Shown here piece by piece: positions 35,010-47,199 of a DNA stretch of 64,000 nucleotides. How positions within the stretch are numbered: the first letter of the stretch is position 1; the number at the start of each line of letters is the position of its first letter. The DNA is taken from positions 4,593,534 to 4,657,533 of the forward strand of contig CM070615.1 in the NCBI GenBank assembly GCA_036346395.1, given 5' to 3'. Source of the DNA: Hsuehochloa calcarea. Lineage: Eukaryota; Streptophyta; Magnoliopsida; Poales; Poaceae. Both the position numbers and the translations under genes were made by a program. The notes under the pieces are model-generated. The model did not search any database. It was not told the DNA's origin and saw only the letters and a list, made by a program, of their open reading frames with translations.

Positions 35010-37985
35010 TATTCCTTACTCTGTAAATACACCACCGTACTTGCAAGTCATACCGCATAATATAATTTATAGATGATGGCTTAGTCAAAAGGAATGACTT
35101 TTGTGGTTATTTTGCAAGAAAGCAACATTTGCAATTCAATACAACTAATAAATTGAAAACAAAACTAAAACAAATAAACAATAATAATTTAACAGTTGTT
35201 TTCACAAAGACACAAAGCATAATCAAATTATTTCACATAGCCATATGGCTTAGACAACACAGCTCCCATCTCAAATGTTTTATGAAAATCTAACCCTCGT
35301 CTGAAATCCTCGAGCATGTCCATGATCGCGGACGCGGCTATTCGAATAGATTGTTTAATACTCTACAGAGATTGTACACTTTATCCACAAGATACAGTCA
35401 GTGTAGCTAGAACTAACCAAACAAAACCTTTCAGAAACTTCATCTCAAGTATTAACACTCCTGATGTGTTTTACTGACGGAACTAACACCCACAGAGGAA
35501 AATTAGTCCATCGCGCACCGTTGGACAGGGAAGAAGCAAACCGTCCCGCGATGTGAGTCACCACGGAGAGAAACACACCTCCACCCTAGCACAGAGCCTA
35601 ACCTACTACCTGAGTAGTCAATGTTAAGACTTCATAACTTACCAAGTTAGGCCCGTCTTATCAGGTATGTGTTTGTATGAAAGGCACAGTTCAATAGCGC
35701 ACAAAGTTAAGTCCTTAATTGATCAAGGCAAGACTTCCTATTTCTAACTAAATAATCATTCTTTTAAATTCTCATACACAGAGCTCCACCATATCACAAA
35801 GTTCCCACCAGTTGTCTCAGTCTAAATCCTTTCCCACCTTGTTGGTTAAGTGCAACATATGCCATCAACGAGTAATAGCACACAACATACATAGTTTTAT
35901 CACCAAGTTCCATAGTCACTTAGTCAAATTTATAATTGCAACTCAAATAATATGTGACTCGTAGCATGGCTAAGCAATACTATTCATCTAACCAACCCAT
36001 GTTGGTACTATGATAATACCAACTAAATAATGAACCAATCTAGGGTGATAAAATGTCATGATATTACAATAGACAAGGTGGATATAAACAAATAGGATTA
36101 ATAACTACACCCAAAAGTATTTAAATAAATACTTAAAGTAGAATGCAGTACTTTGAATCAAAGTAATTTTGAAAACTAGGTTCAATATGATCAAAGGTAT
36201 AACTTGCCTTGGAATAAATCCTAGTACTGGTCTTGGTGAACTCCTTCTTCTTCAAAATTCCCCGAAGTATCAACGTCTACTCGTAAATAAAAAAATAAAT
36301 ATAAACAGAGAGGAAATCAAACTCCAAAAATAAAATAAAAATCTCAAAAAATAGAGCTTGAATTTAGATGAATTTAGAAATTTTAATTGGTTCAATCGGA
36401 GTTCGGATGTAGAAGATATGACTTCTGGAAGTTCTAAATCTAAATAAATACCTAAATTAGAATTTCTATAATTATCCGAATTATTTTTCTATTGAAAAAA
36501 TGGATTATGATATCAGCATGATGTCAACGCTGGGATTTTTTGAATTAAATTAAATCTGAAAAAACCTACAGAGACTGACATGTGGGACCCATAATCCATG
36601 GACCGAGTCCACATGAGGGATTACTGGTCTACGAGTTCATGGGCTCATGGAACAATAATCTGGCTGGTGGACCCCACATGGCATAGACATAGCTCACGGT
36701 GAACCTGGTTTACCGAGATTGGATCTAGGGTTAGGGTTGTGAGGTGGCACGCGCGCGTACACGTGGCGGTGATTGGGTACTGACCGGACGACACAAAAGC
36801 ATCTAGGGTTGACATGGCTGGTGACTAGGAGATGAGGTGGCATGCCACGTTGGCTCGACGGCGGCAAGGGCTCTGGACCCGATGGCAACCAGTGAATGGC
36901 AGTGCTTCGCCGGTAGTGAGTGGTACCAACGTGAAGAGGACGCTATTGCGAACTCAGATATGTGCTCACGGGTGCTCAAGGACGACGGGTTTTGCCAACG
37001 GCGAGGTTTGAGCGGAGAAGAAGCTTCGGCTATTTGTCGGCGATGAGCTTTGATGATGCTCTGGCGGCATGGAAGGGTGCTGGAGGTAGAGCTCGGGACG
37101 GCGGACCCAGGGGTGCAGTCGATGTTGACGGAGCGGTAAAGACGACGACACAATTAGGAAATGAAGAGTTTCGGTGTGAAACCCTAAATCTCCGATCATG
37201 CAACGCTAGGGCTTTGGGAGCGTGGCGGCTTGGGGTTTCGGGATGAGGGCACGAATGCGATCCCATGGGTCCTATTTATAGGGGTCAGGCAAGTCCAGGG
37301 AGGCATATTGGCGGCGGAGTCCAAAACGAGTCCGAGATGACCACGAGTCAAATCCCGAGATTGAAGGGGATACGAGATCCGATTTGGTGGGATATGGATG
37401 CGGGGAGATAAGGGGTTTAAAATGGCAAGGTTGGCGCGAAAGATTAGGGGTCGAATCGGCCGTTATTAGATGAAGCTCGAGGTGGCAACAATGGCGGGCG
37501 TGAGCGACGCTCACGCGAAGACGACGACGAGAGGGGACGACTACCGACAGTGGGGCCCACTTTGTCGATGGAAGCAAGGAGTCTTGCGCATGCTGAGCAG
37601 TATGGAGAGAAAGGGCGAAGCAGTGGGCGCATAGTGGAAAGGATTGGACCAGGCGAATAGGGTTTCGGCCCAATTACTATTTCTGAGATTTTAATATATT
37701 TTCCTTTTTTAGAAAATACATAAAATACAAATAGCAAATAGAATATAGAAAATAACAAATGAATTTAAAAAAATTCCAGAAAATTCCAAAAAATATATCC
37801 AAGCCCATAGAACCCAAATAAAATATTTTTGACAATTGTTGATGTTGACATTAATCATATTAAATTATTTTGATACTAAAAGTCTATATTAAGTTTTATT
37901 AAAATTTAAATAAAATATCAAGATGAATTTTCCAACTACTAACTATTCAAAATGTTTTTAAAACTAATAAAATTGGGATGTTACA
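35010..37985 (-). mobile_element. Ty3/gypsy-type long LTR (copy C), nested in the CACTA element
   Basis: Read on the minus strand from 37985 it begins TGTAACATCCCAATTTTA. It then has an AT-rich head, a GC-rich block with a TATAAATAGG box (near 37268-37280), and a tail that aligns with copies A and B (for example TCTTGTGGATAAAGTGTA and CTATTCGAATAGCC). The tail stops near TATGACTTGC, which in copy B is followed by GAGTAC, so the last few hundred bases of the LTR are missing. No internal coding region is present, consistent with a truncated or solo LTR that inserted into the CACTA element. Confidence 0.65.
37264..37282 (-). promoter_or_regulatory. TATA box of gypsy LTR copy C
   Basis: The minus strand reads CCCCTATAAATAGGACC here, an LTR promoter-type TATA box at the expected place after the GC-rich block. 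Confidence 0.5.
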
Positions 37986-38778
37986 ATCAGTCTCTCCCTC
38001 TCCTCTCCCATGCTGAACTCCGTGACCGCGACCGCCCTTGATTCCTCGACACGGTTCGGCGAGGAGACGCAACCGGCGACGAGGAGGAGAAGGAGGGACG
38101 TGTAAGAGCTCCATATTTGTCGCAGGAGGCCGACATGCGTAAGCAGTCTGCTGTTTCACAGCGCCTCCGGTGAGTGAGACGTCGCGGCTCGACCGATCTG
38201 CGTCGATCTGGCGCCTCATCTTGGCCTCAGGTGAGTATGAAGTTTTGCTCCCAAACCCCTATCCATATTTCCTTCTCACTCTGATTTCGTTCCCTCCATC
38301 CTGTCAGATTTTGTTCTTAGTGAGCTGGACCCCTATCTGTGGTCGACAAAGGAGGTCGATTTGGTTTGAGATAGACGCCTTTACTTGATCTCGTCCTCGT
38401 CAGAAAGTGAGCCATTGATTGAGAGAGAGAGAGAGTATCTTTTAATTACCTTCTAACTATCGAAAGAGAATATGAAAACTACTGCCCATCAATTATTGGT
38501 TTGGCTCAAAATTTAATTTTTTTTTTGCAATAAAAAAAAACTATCACACTAAAAAACGTCTATGACATTTTATTTTCACAGATTGTTGTAAATAAGAACC
38601 ATCTAATTATCACATACGGTTCTTATTTAAAATCGTCTGTGATATCTTTTTTCACAGACGGTTAAAAAATCGTATGTGATGATCTTATATTATCACAGAC
38701 CTATAAAGTTAGACAATTCAGAAAACCGTCTGTGATGATAATTTTGAATCGTCTGTGACAAGATTTTATGTAGTAGTG

Positions 38779-40080
38779 TTTGGAGTTTCTCTCATCCATG
38801 ACTCAACTTCTCTCTACTCCGTCAACGGTGAGGCGAGGCAGCAACATGCCCCCGGCGAGCTAAGCGGCATTGATCTATGGAGCAGGAAGATTACCAAGAT
38901 ATTTTGTAGAAAAAATAAACATATATCCACTCTCGGAGATTTCCTGCATGGATCCTAATGCAGCCCTAACGTTGTAGTCAACTCAAAGGCTAATGCATGC
39001 ATCAAATGCCAAGGTAGTTAAGGTGTTTTTAAGGTAGGTTTAAGGTCGATCGGTTGAGTTGAACGGCGTTCGTGCAAAGGACTAACTGCGAATAATTGTC
39101 TAGTTCAAAACCATACCGAGTTGTCGTTGTTAGATTAATCAGATGCTTCAGAGAATCAGAGGCACAAGCTGGCCTCTTCCTTTTCTCAAGATTCGGATTC
39201 GGGTACAAGCTGGATTTTTTTTAGAGAGGAACAAGCTGGATGGATGGATGGATCATCGATGAGATGATTTGCCACTGTATAAAGATGTGTATTTCATAAT
39301 TTATCATTCTATATCTCACTGATATACGGTTGAATGTCGGTCTTTTATGCGGTTGAATGCCGGTCTTTTTTCGCACGGGCTTGGACCAATCTGACGACTC
39401 TTGGCCCTACCCGTTGCCCATCGTACGGTCCATGCCAGCCTCAGGTTCTTCAATGAAAAAAAAGGAATCCTCTCTTTATTTTGCATTTTTGCTCTTTTTT
39501 TTTTTGCTTTGATCATGGACCTCTTATATTTTCTGCGGAAGGAATTAATTGCCGCACTATTGGACTTTTCTTTTCTTCTATAAAAAAAGTTATGAGATTT
39601 CTTTCGAAACAAAAATATTAACACTCTGTTCCCTTGGTTAGTTGGAATTGGCAAATTGATGCTAGCTAGCATGGCTGTTTTTGGGATTGGACCAATTTGC
39701 AAATGATGGCCCATTTTAATGGTCGTACTTTCTCCTCCGTGACAACTTGGAGTTGGGCAAACTATTTGCCAAGTAGGGATTTCATAACTGGCCATGAGAT
39801 GGCATAAGGTTCCCTTTTCAATTATTTTGGTAGGGTCACAAACCTTTTATTTTTTAAAAAAAATCCAATAAAACAGTTGGCCATGATGGATTTAATAATT
39901 TTTTAGATGTGGTGTAAATAGCTGGAAAATATATACTTAAAAAATGATACAAACTTTGCTCAAGTAAGTCTCTAGAATGGAAAAAAGGAAGGGCTTGGCT
40001 GATATTATTATGCCCATTTATTCCTCTGTTTCAATTTTGCAGGAAAAGTGAAATAAAATATTTTTTGTTTTTTTTTTAAG
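38779..40080. other. Intergenic region, no supported gene
   Basis: AT-rich spacer between the CACTA element and the actin promoter. The minus-strand frame 39316-39795 has no recognised domain and is low in complexity. Confidence 0.45.
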
Positions 40081-40269
40081 AAAAGCAAAAGCGAGTTGAG
40101 AAAAAGATGTGCATATAAAAGAGACACAAGGCCAAGCCTAGCCCTTGGCTCTCCTGCCTCTGCCTTGTTTGCCGCCGCCGCCACCACCACCACCTCCTCC
40201 TCTGCTTCTTGCAGCTTCCGCTCATCTCGGTGGGAGGGCTTCAGGCGGGCAGGTTCCCCTAGATCCCCG
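40081..40269 (+). promoter_or_regulatory. Actin core promoter and non-coding first exon
   Basis: A TATA box (CATATAAAAG, 40112-40121) is followed by a CT/GCC-rich leader that ends in a splice donor CCCCG|GTAAGC at 40269/40270. This matches the usual plant actin layout: a non-coding leader exon, a leader intron, and an acceptor just upstream of the ATG. The start of transcription is inferred at about 40145. The leader intron runs to 44574 and contains a Helitron. Confidence 0.7.
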
Positions 40270-41799
40270 GTAAGCATCGAAAAGTATATACGCATCTGTT
40301 TCGCTTTTCTTTTCCGGATTCTTTGTGCTAAATTTGGCCGTGGAAGGGTGTTACTTGACTGCGATTTGTTCGTGGTTGGGCCGGGAGGTTCTCAAGAATC
40401 GTAGATCTAGTTCTTTGGCTTGTTAGATCTGATCGGTTACCAAAAAATTTGAGCCCCTTTGTGCAATACTTGGCATGTATTTGCTGTTCTTGTCTTGTCT
40501 TTTCCCCGGTTTAAGAATTTATGAGTTAGAACTCATGGATTGTGGTGTGCGCTTAGGTTGTGTTTTGGTTGTGTAGAACGGCCAACAAATGGGCATAGGT
40601 AAGTGGATGTTCCTGTGTGGTTCTTGATCAGAATGTTGATGATTCAGTCATTATTTTTCTTTGCATATAATTTGGAAGTCATAATGCTCTATATCCTTTA
40701 ACTGCTTACAATTAGAGAAATGGCAGCAAAATGCAGTTACAACTGGCTAAGCACAGATGCATTGGACTAATGTTGAGATTTCAGATTTGTGGTGGCGGCT
40801 TTTTTTAGTGATACTAGTAGAGTGCCGTGTGCTGCTACGGAACCTATATGTATGTAACCCATGCTACACTACCATGACAAATGTTTGGTATTGAAGCACA
40901 TGGCAAATGATAAAGTGTACCGAATACAAATAATTAAAAGGAAACAAAATGACAAAACAAAACATCTCATAAGCAGAAAAGTATTGACTTCAGGTTATAA
41001 TCTGAACATTAAACACTAAAGATTTTGCAAAAGCTCCTGAATTGGTACATCTGAAATTCTGAATAGAAAACTCAAATGCCACTCACTTTTCAGCCAACAG
41101 GAGGCAACGTTAACATACCAGATCCCCCCGAATCCCACACCAAACACAATAGCCACACCCTAAACACCCCGTACGTGCTTCCAGTATCCGATTCTGCTCA
41201 AGTTCTTGGTGCAATGATCAATGCAAGATGCAGCATCCGCATCGCCCTATAGCAAAATGCAAACACAATGATAAGAGTGGAAAATGCAGTCCAATGTTTC
41301 ATGGGACTATTGATACAAACTGGGGCTCCATCACACTAATTTGATACACAACTATATGTGAAAAGGTCAACACTAAAGCTTTCAGTTTAAATGTTGATGC
41401 ATGAACAGATCAAATTATTAACAACATGAAAACAAACCAACACGTGAGAGGAGAAGAGAGAGAGAGAGGAGGAAGATGGGGGGGAGAGAGGAAGGAGAAG
41501 ATAAGAAGGGACTGACATGTGGGACCTCCATCCTCTTTTTATTTACTGATTTGTTAAATGATATGTTGGGTGATGTGGCATCCACGTCAGTCATAACCGT
41601 TTTGGACTGGGTCAAGGGGGTAAAGTGAGATGGTTTTAATACTTCAAGGTTGTCTTTTAGACGGGTTTAGAGTTGCGGGTTGAAAAACGGACTCGGTCGA
41701 TACTTGAAGGTTGTAAAATAGACCTTTTCCTTTTTTCAATTATACTGTTGATAAATGAAAACATCAATATCCCAACGTAAAATAGGGCACCCCTGATTC

Positions 41800-42480
41800 T
41801 TCTAGTCTTATCAGCAGCACTTACAGGCAAGACATTTGTTATATCTCCGTTTGTACTTTCTATGGCTGTATGCAGTGCGTCTAGTAATCCTACAGATAAA
41901 TAAAGAAATATAATAGAAAAGTCACTGCCCCTAAAAATGGTTGATCTGATGAGAAAAGGTTGCCCTTTTAATTGATGTTACCAGCAACATTGACATCAAC
42001 CATGTACTTAATCAGTAACTTCACAGTTTGCAGAGGACAAACTTGGCAACTTGAACTGCATAATGTAATGGTGCAGCTACATCCTAAAAATCGTGCAGAA
42101 TTAATTCAAGTGCCAACATACTGGAAAAATCTCTCAGATATAGAATGACAACTGCCCTGTTGATACTAAGGAATCAAATTAATCTGAAAAGTTCTAATGC
42201 CACTTCACAAATTTTAGGGAATTCAACTTACAAAATCAACTCGAAAAGTGCTAACACTAGTTACACTACTTCACAAATACTAGCGAACTCCACTTCACAA
42301 AACTCAGGGGTAATCCTATCTATGACATGAGGATTTGCTCCTTTGTAGATAGCTAATAGTAATACACCTCCTTGTGGTTTTGCAGACATAAAAAATGGAA
42401 AATGATGAACACATAACCTATTTTATCAACAAAATTATTATGAACACCACCGTCCAGCAGCTTGTCCATGAGAGGTATGA
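41800..42480 (-). pseudogene. Ankyrin-repeat gene fragments captured by the Helitron
   Basis: On the minus strand, after an intron-like TTTTTAG near 42090, the text reads DVAAPLHYAVQVA and, one frame over, QTVKLLIKYMVDVNVAG. Together these form a typical ankyrin repeat (APLHYAVQ...TVKLLIxxxVDVN) with a frameshift. A second piece near 42440-42480 reads LMDKLLDGGV, another ankyrin helix end, and a third near 41840-41880 reads LDALHTAIES. The pieces are separated by intron-like AT-rich text, as expected when genomic DNA is captured. Not a working gene. Confidence 0.6.
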
Positions 42481-43798
42481 ACAGTGCCAACACAAAACTA
42501 TGAAGTGGAAGTCATTTGGGCTGCACGAAGTAATGCAATTTCGGAAGTTAGAATAAACATCCCACATTTCAGAGAAGCAGTTAAACCAACAATCCACACA
42601 TTCATTTAAGTTTGACACTTTTAGGTTACTCAGTTGTTGTAACAATGTAAGAAATGCATTATGCACCAAAATTGCCTTTTCTTCAGAAATAATGCCCTCC
42701 AAATGGCATGTATCCAAAACACTTTCTTCATGATAATTTCGTCCAAACAACATGTATCCAAAATAAATTTCATAACTCTTAAATCTAAGGAAAGTCACTT
42801 CCAGTGTAAGAAAAAAAAAATCAGTTCTCTAATGTCCTCCACTTGGTGGGACGCTGCGATTTTTGGAATGTCAGGACTATGAAGGAATCAAATGGTATGT
42901 ATGGAATGACTTACATTGCCAAATTGTCGGAGATGCTAATAGTTCAGCACATGTCTCCGTTCACCATCTATGTTCAGCACCAATAGTGAATTTATATTAT
43001 TCCATTGAGATGTGGATACTCCAGCCTTTAAAGCAACTGGATTGACCTTCTTTTGTAATGAATCAGTTTCTTTTCAGCAACGAAATCACCAAAAATGCAA
43101 AACACTCAGAATAACGATAACTCATAGGCTCTGTGAATGATATATGCTTCCCGAGATGCACTGGACTGGATTGACCCTCCAAGCACAAAATTCAGCAAAA
43201 ATAGCCAAGTGGCCTCTAGCTCTGTTTCCGTCCCAAGATAATCTTGCGCTGCAAGTTTGGCTTTCCCTTGTGAACCGACGAGTCCTTGCAAATCTTCACT
43301 GTTAGATTGATCTGCTCAACACACAGACAAAAGTAAGCACACAGAATCAACAATAAAATAGTTATAAACTTTACCATCGTGTGTAAAGATTGCTATCATG
43401 TAAATTGCAGAGAAAAGGCATAAATGGAGGTAAAAATTCGCATTAATGCAAGGTAAGCCGAAATGATCCGATTAGAATACACTAATAAATGTGAAGAAGC
43501 ACCAGACTATGCATGATGGTATGAACACTTCAAGAGATTAAAAAAGGTTAAAGAATAGCCCCAAAAAACAAACTTTGCGTAGGCAAGCATGAACCCAAAT
43601 CTAAAATCTATTGGCCAAGCCCAAAGTTAGCCGTAAGATCACATTTTGCCATACCATCCGGAAGAATCGCAGCAAAATATGTACTAAAAATCCAATCTTC
43701 CTAATCCAGCACAAAAGAAAAAGGCTACAAAAATAGGCAAGAAACAACAATATATCCAAAAAAAGAAAAGGAAAGAAAAGAAAAGAAAAGGGAAGGCT

Positions 43799-44440
43799 TC
43801 ACATTGTTGCAAGTGCTTGAGGTTGTAGAATCCCTTGTTGGCGCCACGCCGAGCATGGCGTCGAAGTCCACCGGTGCGGCCACCGAGGCCCAGACGACGT
43901 GGACGGACCCCCGGCGGCGGTGACATTGACGATCACCCATGTGAACAGCGCCTGAGTCTCCGTGTCCGCCCGTATGCCCGCCATCACCGTCCTGGCGACC
44001 CCCCTTCGCTTCATGGCTCTTCCCGGACCACTCCGGCGGCGTCCATGGCCTTCTCTGCCCCTTGCTCCTGTTTCTTCTTGGATACCCCCATCTCTAGCCT
44101 ATCACGACTCACAAGGCTGCGGCGTGCATCCCCATGGCCGCGTCCTTTTGTGCCTTGGGCGCTGCAGCGATGGGATTGGGGGAGAAGTTGTGGGGGACGG
44201 CGCGCAGAGTCAAGTCGTGGCCTTTTGGTTGTGGTTGCGAGGTGGTTTCTGTTCGAGAGGGAGAGGAGTTGTAGGACAAAGCCACCGACGGTTTCATTTG
44301 ATGTGTTATATTAGCATGAGTGGAGGAGTGATGATGCGCGAGGGGAGGAGCGTCGATGACTGTGCGCAACGACTGTGGGTGGCGGCGGCGGCAGTGGCGG
44401 CGGCGTGAGGGGAGGAGAGGCGATGAATTTGGGTTCATGG
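43799..44440 (-). pseudogene. GC-rich exon-like block in the Helitron
   Basis: This block is GC-rich, open in several frames and next to the Helitron 5' end. It looks like the first exon of the captured gene or of a second one. Minus-strand frames include SVHVVWASVAAPVDFDAML, but no family is recognised and frames are interrupted. The parent gene is unknown. Confidence 0.35.
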
Positions 44441-44587
44441 TGGCCTATGTGGCATACGGACAGAGTGGATGGGGGAGGGGAGGACGGATGACCACTAAGT
44501 TCTATTTTTAAGTAGTAGAGATTTTTTTGTGCGTTAGTACTAATAGACTTCTTCTGTTAAAATCTGTGCAACAGAATCCCTAATCAA

Positions 44588-46009
44588 ATGGCTGACGGTG
44601 AGGACATCCAGCCCCTTGTCTGCGACAATGGAACTGGCATGGTCAAGGTTTGTATTGCTCCTTTCGACCAATTCATATAAATCATCAGTCTGGCCTTCAT
44701 AGTACTAATTATAGAGGGTATTCTGTATTCTCCACAGGCCGGTTTTGCTGGGGATGATGCGCCGAGGGCTGTCTTCCCCAGTATTGTTGGGCGCCCGCGC
44801 CACACAGGTGTGATGGTGGGGATGGGGCAGAAAGATGCCTATGTTGGTGACGAGGCCCAGTCCAAGAGGGGTATCCTCACCTTGAAGTACCCGATCGAGC
44901 ATGGTATTGTCAGCAACTGGGACGACATGGAGAAGATTTGGCACCACACATTCTACAATGAGCTCCGTGTCGCGCCTGAGGAGCACCCTGTGCTGCTGAC
45001 TGAGGCCCCCCTGAACCCCAAGGCTAACAGGGAGAAGATGACCCAGATCATGTTTGAGACCTTCAATGTTCCAGCCATGTATGTTGCCATACAGGCCGTG
45101 CTTTCCCTCTATGCTAGTGGACGCACAACAGGTAATTGTCCGTTTGCATCGTGACACATTTCACAATGCAAGCTTCATCCTCCATCTGAGCTGGGGGAAA
45201 AATGTTGTTTTTGCAGGTATTGTTCTGGACTCTGGTGATGGAGTCAGCCATACTGTGCCAATCTATGAAGGGTATGCCCTTCCGCATGCCATCCTTCGTC
45301 TCGACCTCGCTGGACGTGACCTCACTGACTGCTTGATGAAGATTCTTACGGAGAGAGGTTACTCTTTCACCACCACTGCCGAACGGGAAATTGTAAGGGA
45401 CATCAAGGAGAAGCTCGCATATGTGGCACTTGACTATGAGCAGGAGCTGGAGTCTGCCAAGAGTAGTTCCTCTGTGGAGAAGAGCTATGAGCTGCCTGAT
45501 GGGCAGGTGATCACCATTGGGGGAGAGAGGTTCCGTTGCCCTGAGGTCCTTTTCCAGCCGTCTTTCATTGGTATGGAAGCTGCTGGAATCCACGAGACCA
45601 CCTACAATTCAATCATGAAGTGCGATGTGGATATCAGGAAGGACCTCTATGGTAACATTGTGCTCAGTGGTGGCTCAACCATGTTCCCGGGTATTGCTGA
45701 CCGTATGAGTAAGGAGATCACTGCCCTTGCACCAAGCAGCATGAAGATCAAGGTGGTGGCACCGCCTGAGAGGAAATACAGTGTTTGGATTGGAGGGTCC
45801 ATCCTCGCCTCCCTTAGCACCTTCCAACAGGTAAATATTACACATTTCTGTTGCGCAGATAGCAAGTTTACTATATTGCAGTAGTCGTGCTATATTTGTT
45901 TCTGTCCGTATACTAACAGCGCAATCTGATTTTTATGCAACAGATGTGGATCTCGAAGGGCGAGTATGATGAGTCAGGTCCAGCGATTGTTCACCGAAAG
46001 TGCTTCTAA
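44588..46009 (+). CDS. ACT: Actin
   Basis: A complete 377-residue plant actin in four coding exons: 44588-44647, 44738-45131, 45217-45830, 45944-46009. The introns fall after codon 20, within codon 152 and after codon 356, the conserved plant actin positions; all are GT-AG. Landmarks are [20 protein letters not shown] (phosphate loop 1), the [11 protein letters not shown] loop near 155 and the [19 protein letters not shown] terminus. Actin polymerises into cytoplasmic filaments for transport, growth and division. The reading frame is intact and highly conserved, so the gene is probably functional. A leader intron from 40270 to 44574 precedes it; in plants such introns boost expression, and here it contains a 3.7-kb Helitron. 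I cannot say which rice actin this is. Confidence 0.98.
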
Positions 46010-47199
46010 GGTCTGGGTTCTTGGTCTTTCTACTCTATTCTGGCTGTTCTTTTCTCAAGTCCTTGCCATGTAAGCTACTATGTTTTGAGATTGCTGGGGT
46101 TCCATTGAACTGTATTGCCGGATTTGCTTATTGGATCAAAATTGTGTACCTTCTAGACTCCTAATGTGTTCAGTGGCTGCTATATTTGACCAGTGCTGGA
46201 TCATATATTGCATGTTCCAGTTTATTTTCATGCCATGTTTGGTGCTAGTGTCAAAAAGTATTGAACTATCTACCACAATCTTGTAAGAGTTTTCGTGTGA
46301 GTCACATTATCATTTCTCCTGTACATTCATCTCTGAGATATGTAATCCACCGCGTTGCCAATTTGGTTCATGATTCCTGGTTCTAATTTCATCTTTGGTA
46401 ATCCTACTGAGTTAATCTTATCGATGTCATGGTTGATGCCTTTCTGTGGTGGCCAAATATTTAATACATCTTTTGAGCAGATGTCCAAACATTGCAATGA
46501 TTCCATTATTAGCCGATCTGTCCTTTTGGCTATTTGCTGTGGTGATCAATGTAAGAACTGATGGAAATATTCTGATGCATCTGGTACTGAAAACATGGCA
46601 TGTTGGCACCACTGATCGCTGAATGCATCAAGGCAGGAACATGGTCCTGTACTTGGAGAACATGGGGTGTTGCTTTGTGAGGAGGAGGGGCCATTGCTAC
46701 TTGTTACTTTTCATGTGCAACCATTGATTGCTTCATGTGGCTTGGATGCCCTTTGGCCTTTGATCTGTGACTTTAATTGTTCAGATGTGTAGCTTTGGAT
46801 CTACTTTGTGCTCTTCTTTTTCCAGTTCTTGTGGTTAGTCATTTTCAGTGGTACTTTCCAGATTTTTTTTCGCTGTTTTTTTGGTGGATGGTATGGATTC
46901 AAGTGGCCCTGGATGTTATTGAGATTTGTGGTGCTGATTTGCTTGCAATTGCACACCACAGAAGAAGTGGCAAGAATGGATAGGTGGATTAGTTGAAGTT
47001 GGCTTTGGAAATTGAAAGAATCCTGTCGTTGTTTGATTTCCTATTTCCAAATGTAGTTTGTGTGGTTTGGCTCAGCAAGTGGGCTCCCACGTGAGGACTA
47101 CAAAACATTTGGCTACGAGAAAAGACTATTTTGCCCTTGAATTTGACGATTTCGCCTAGTGCCACTGTGATATGAATGATGTTCTATTATTTACGATCG
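46010..47199. other. Actin 3' UTR and downstream spacer
   Basis: T-rich text after the stop codon is probably 3' UTR for the first few hundred bases. No other gene or repeat is recognised up to the pseudogene at about 47200. Confidence 0.5.

Larger units (their letters stand above)
34670..38778. mobile_element. Non-autonomous CACTA transposon interrupted by a gypsy LTR
   Basis: The right end (38758-38778) reads CACTACTACATAAAATCTTG on the minus strand, a standard CACTA terminus. The left end (TTCTACTGTTACAAAACAG, 34670) is a degenerate counterpart. Both flanks are packed with subterminal repeats of the type ATCACAGACGGTT / GATTCTTGTGATA in both orientations (34700-34980 and 38560-38765), the hallmark of CACTA/En-Spm elements. 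No transposase is visible. The 3-bp target duplication is not exact (TTG against TTT). About 3 kb of the interior is an inverted gypsy LTR; a GC-rich 0.5-kb piece at 37990-38400 may be the element's own interior or a gene fragment. Confidence 0.8.
40814..44521 (-). mobile_element. Helitron in the actin leader intron
   Basis: On the minus strand the element starts TCTCTACTACTTAAAAATAG (44521) and ends CACTCTACTAG (40814). It is inserted between A (40813) and T (44522), as Helitrons are, with no target duplication. A short hairpin (CCGT...ACGG stem, 40828-40843) precedes the CTAG end. It is 3.7 kb, has no Rep/helicase, and carries pieces of a host ankyrin-repeat gene on its minus strand, so it is a non-autonomous gene-capturing Helitron. 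Removing it would leave a leader intron of about 0.6 kb. Its 5' end is only 53 bp from the actin splice acceptor. Confidence 0.82.

Noticed and set aside
39316..39795. 159-codon minus-strand open frame
   Set aside because: No recognised domain, low-complexity lysine-rich text, no splice or promoter context.
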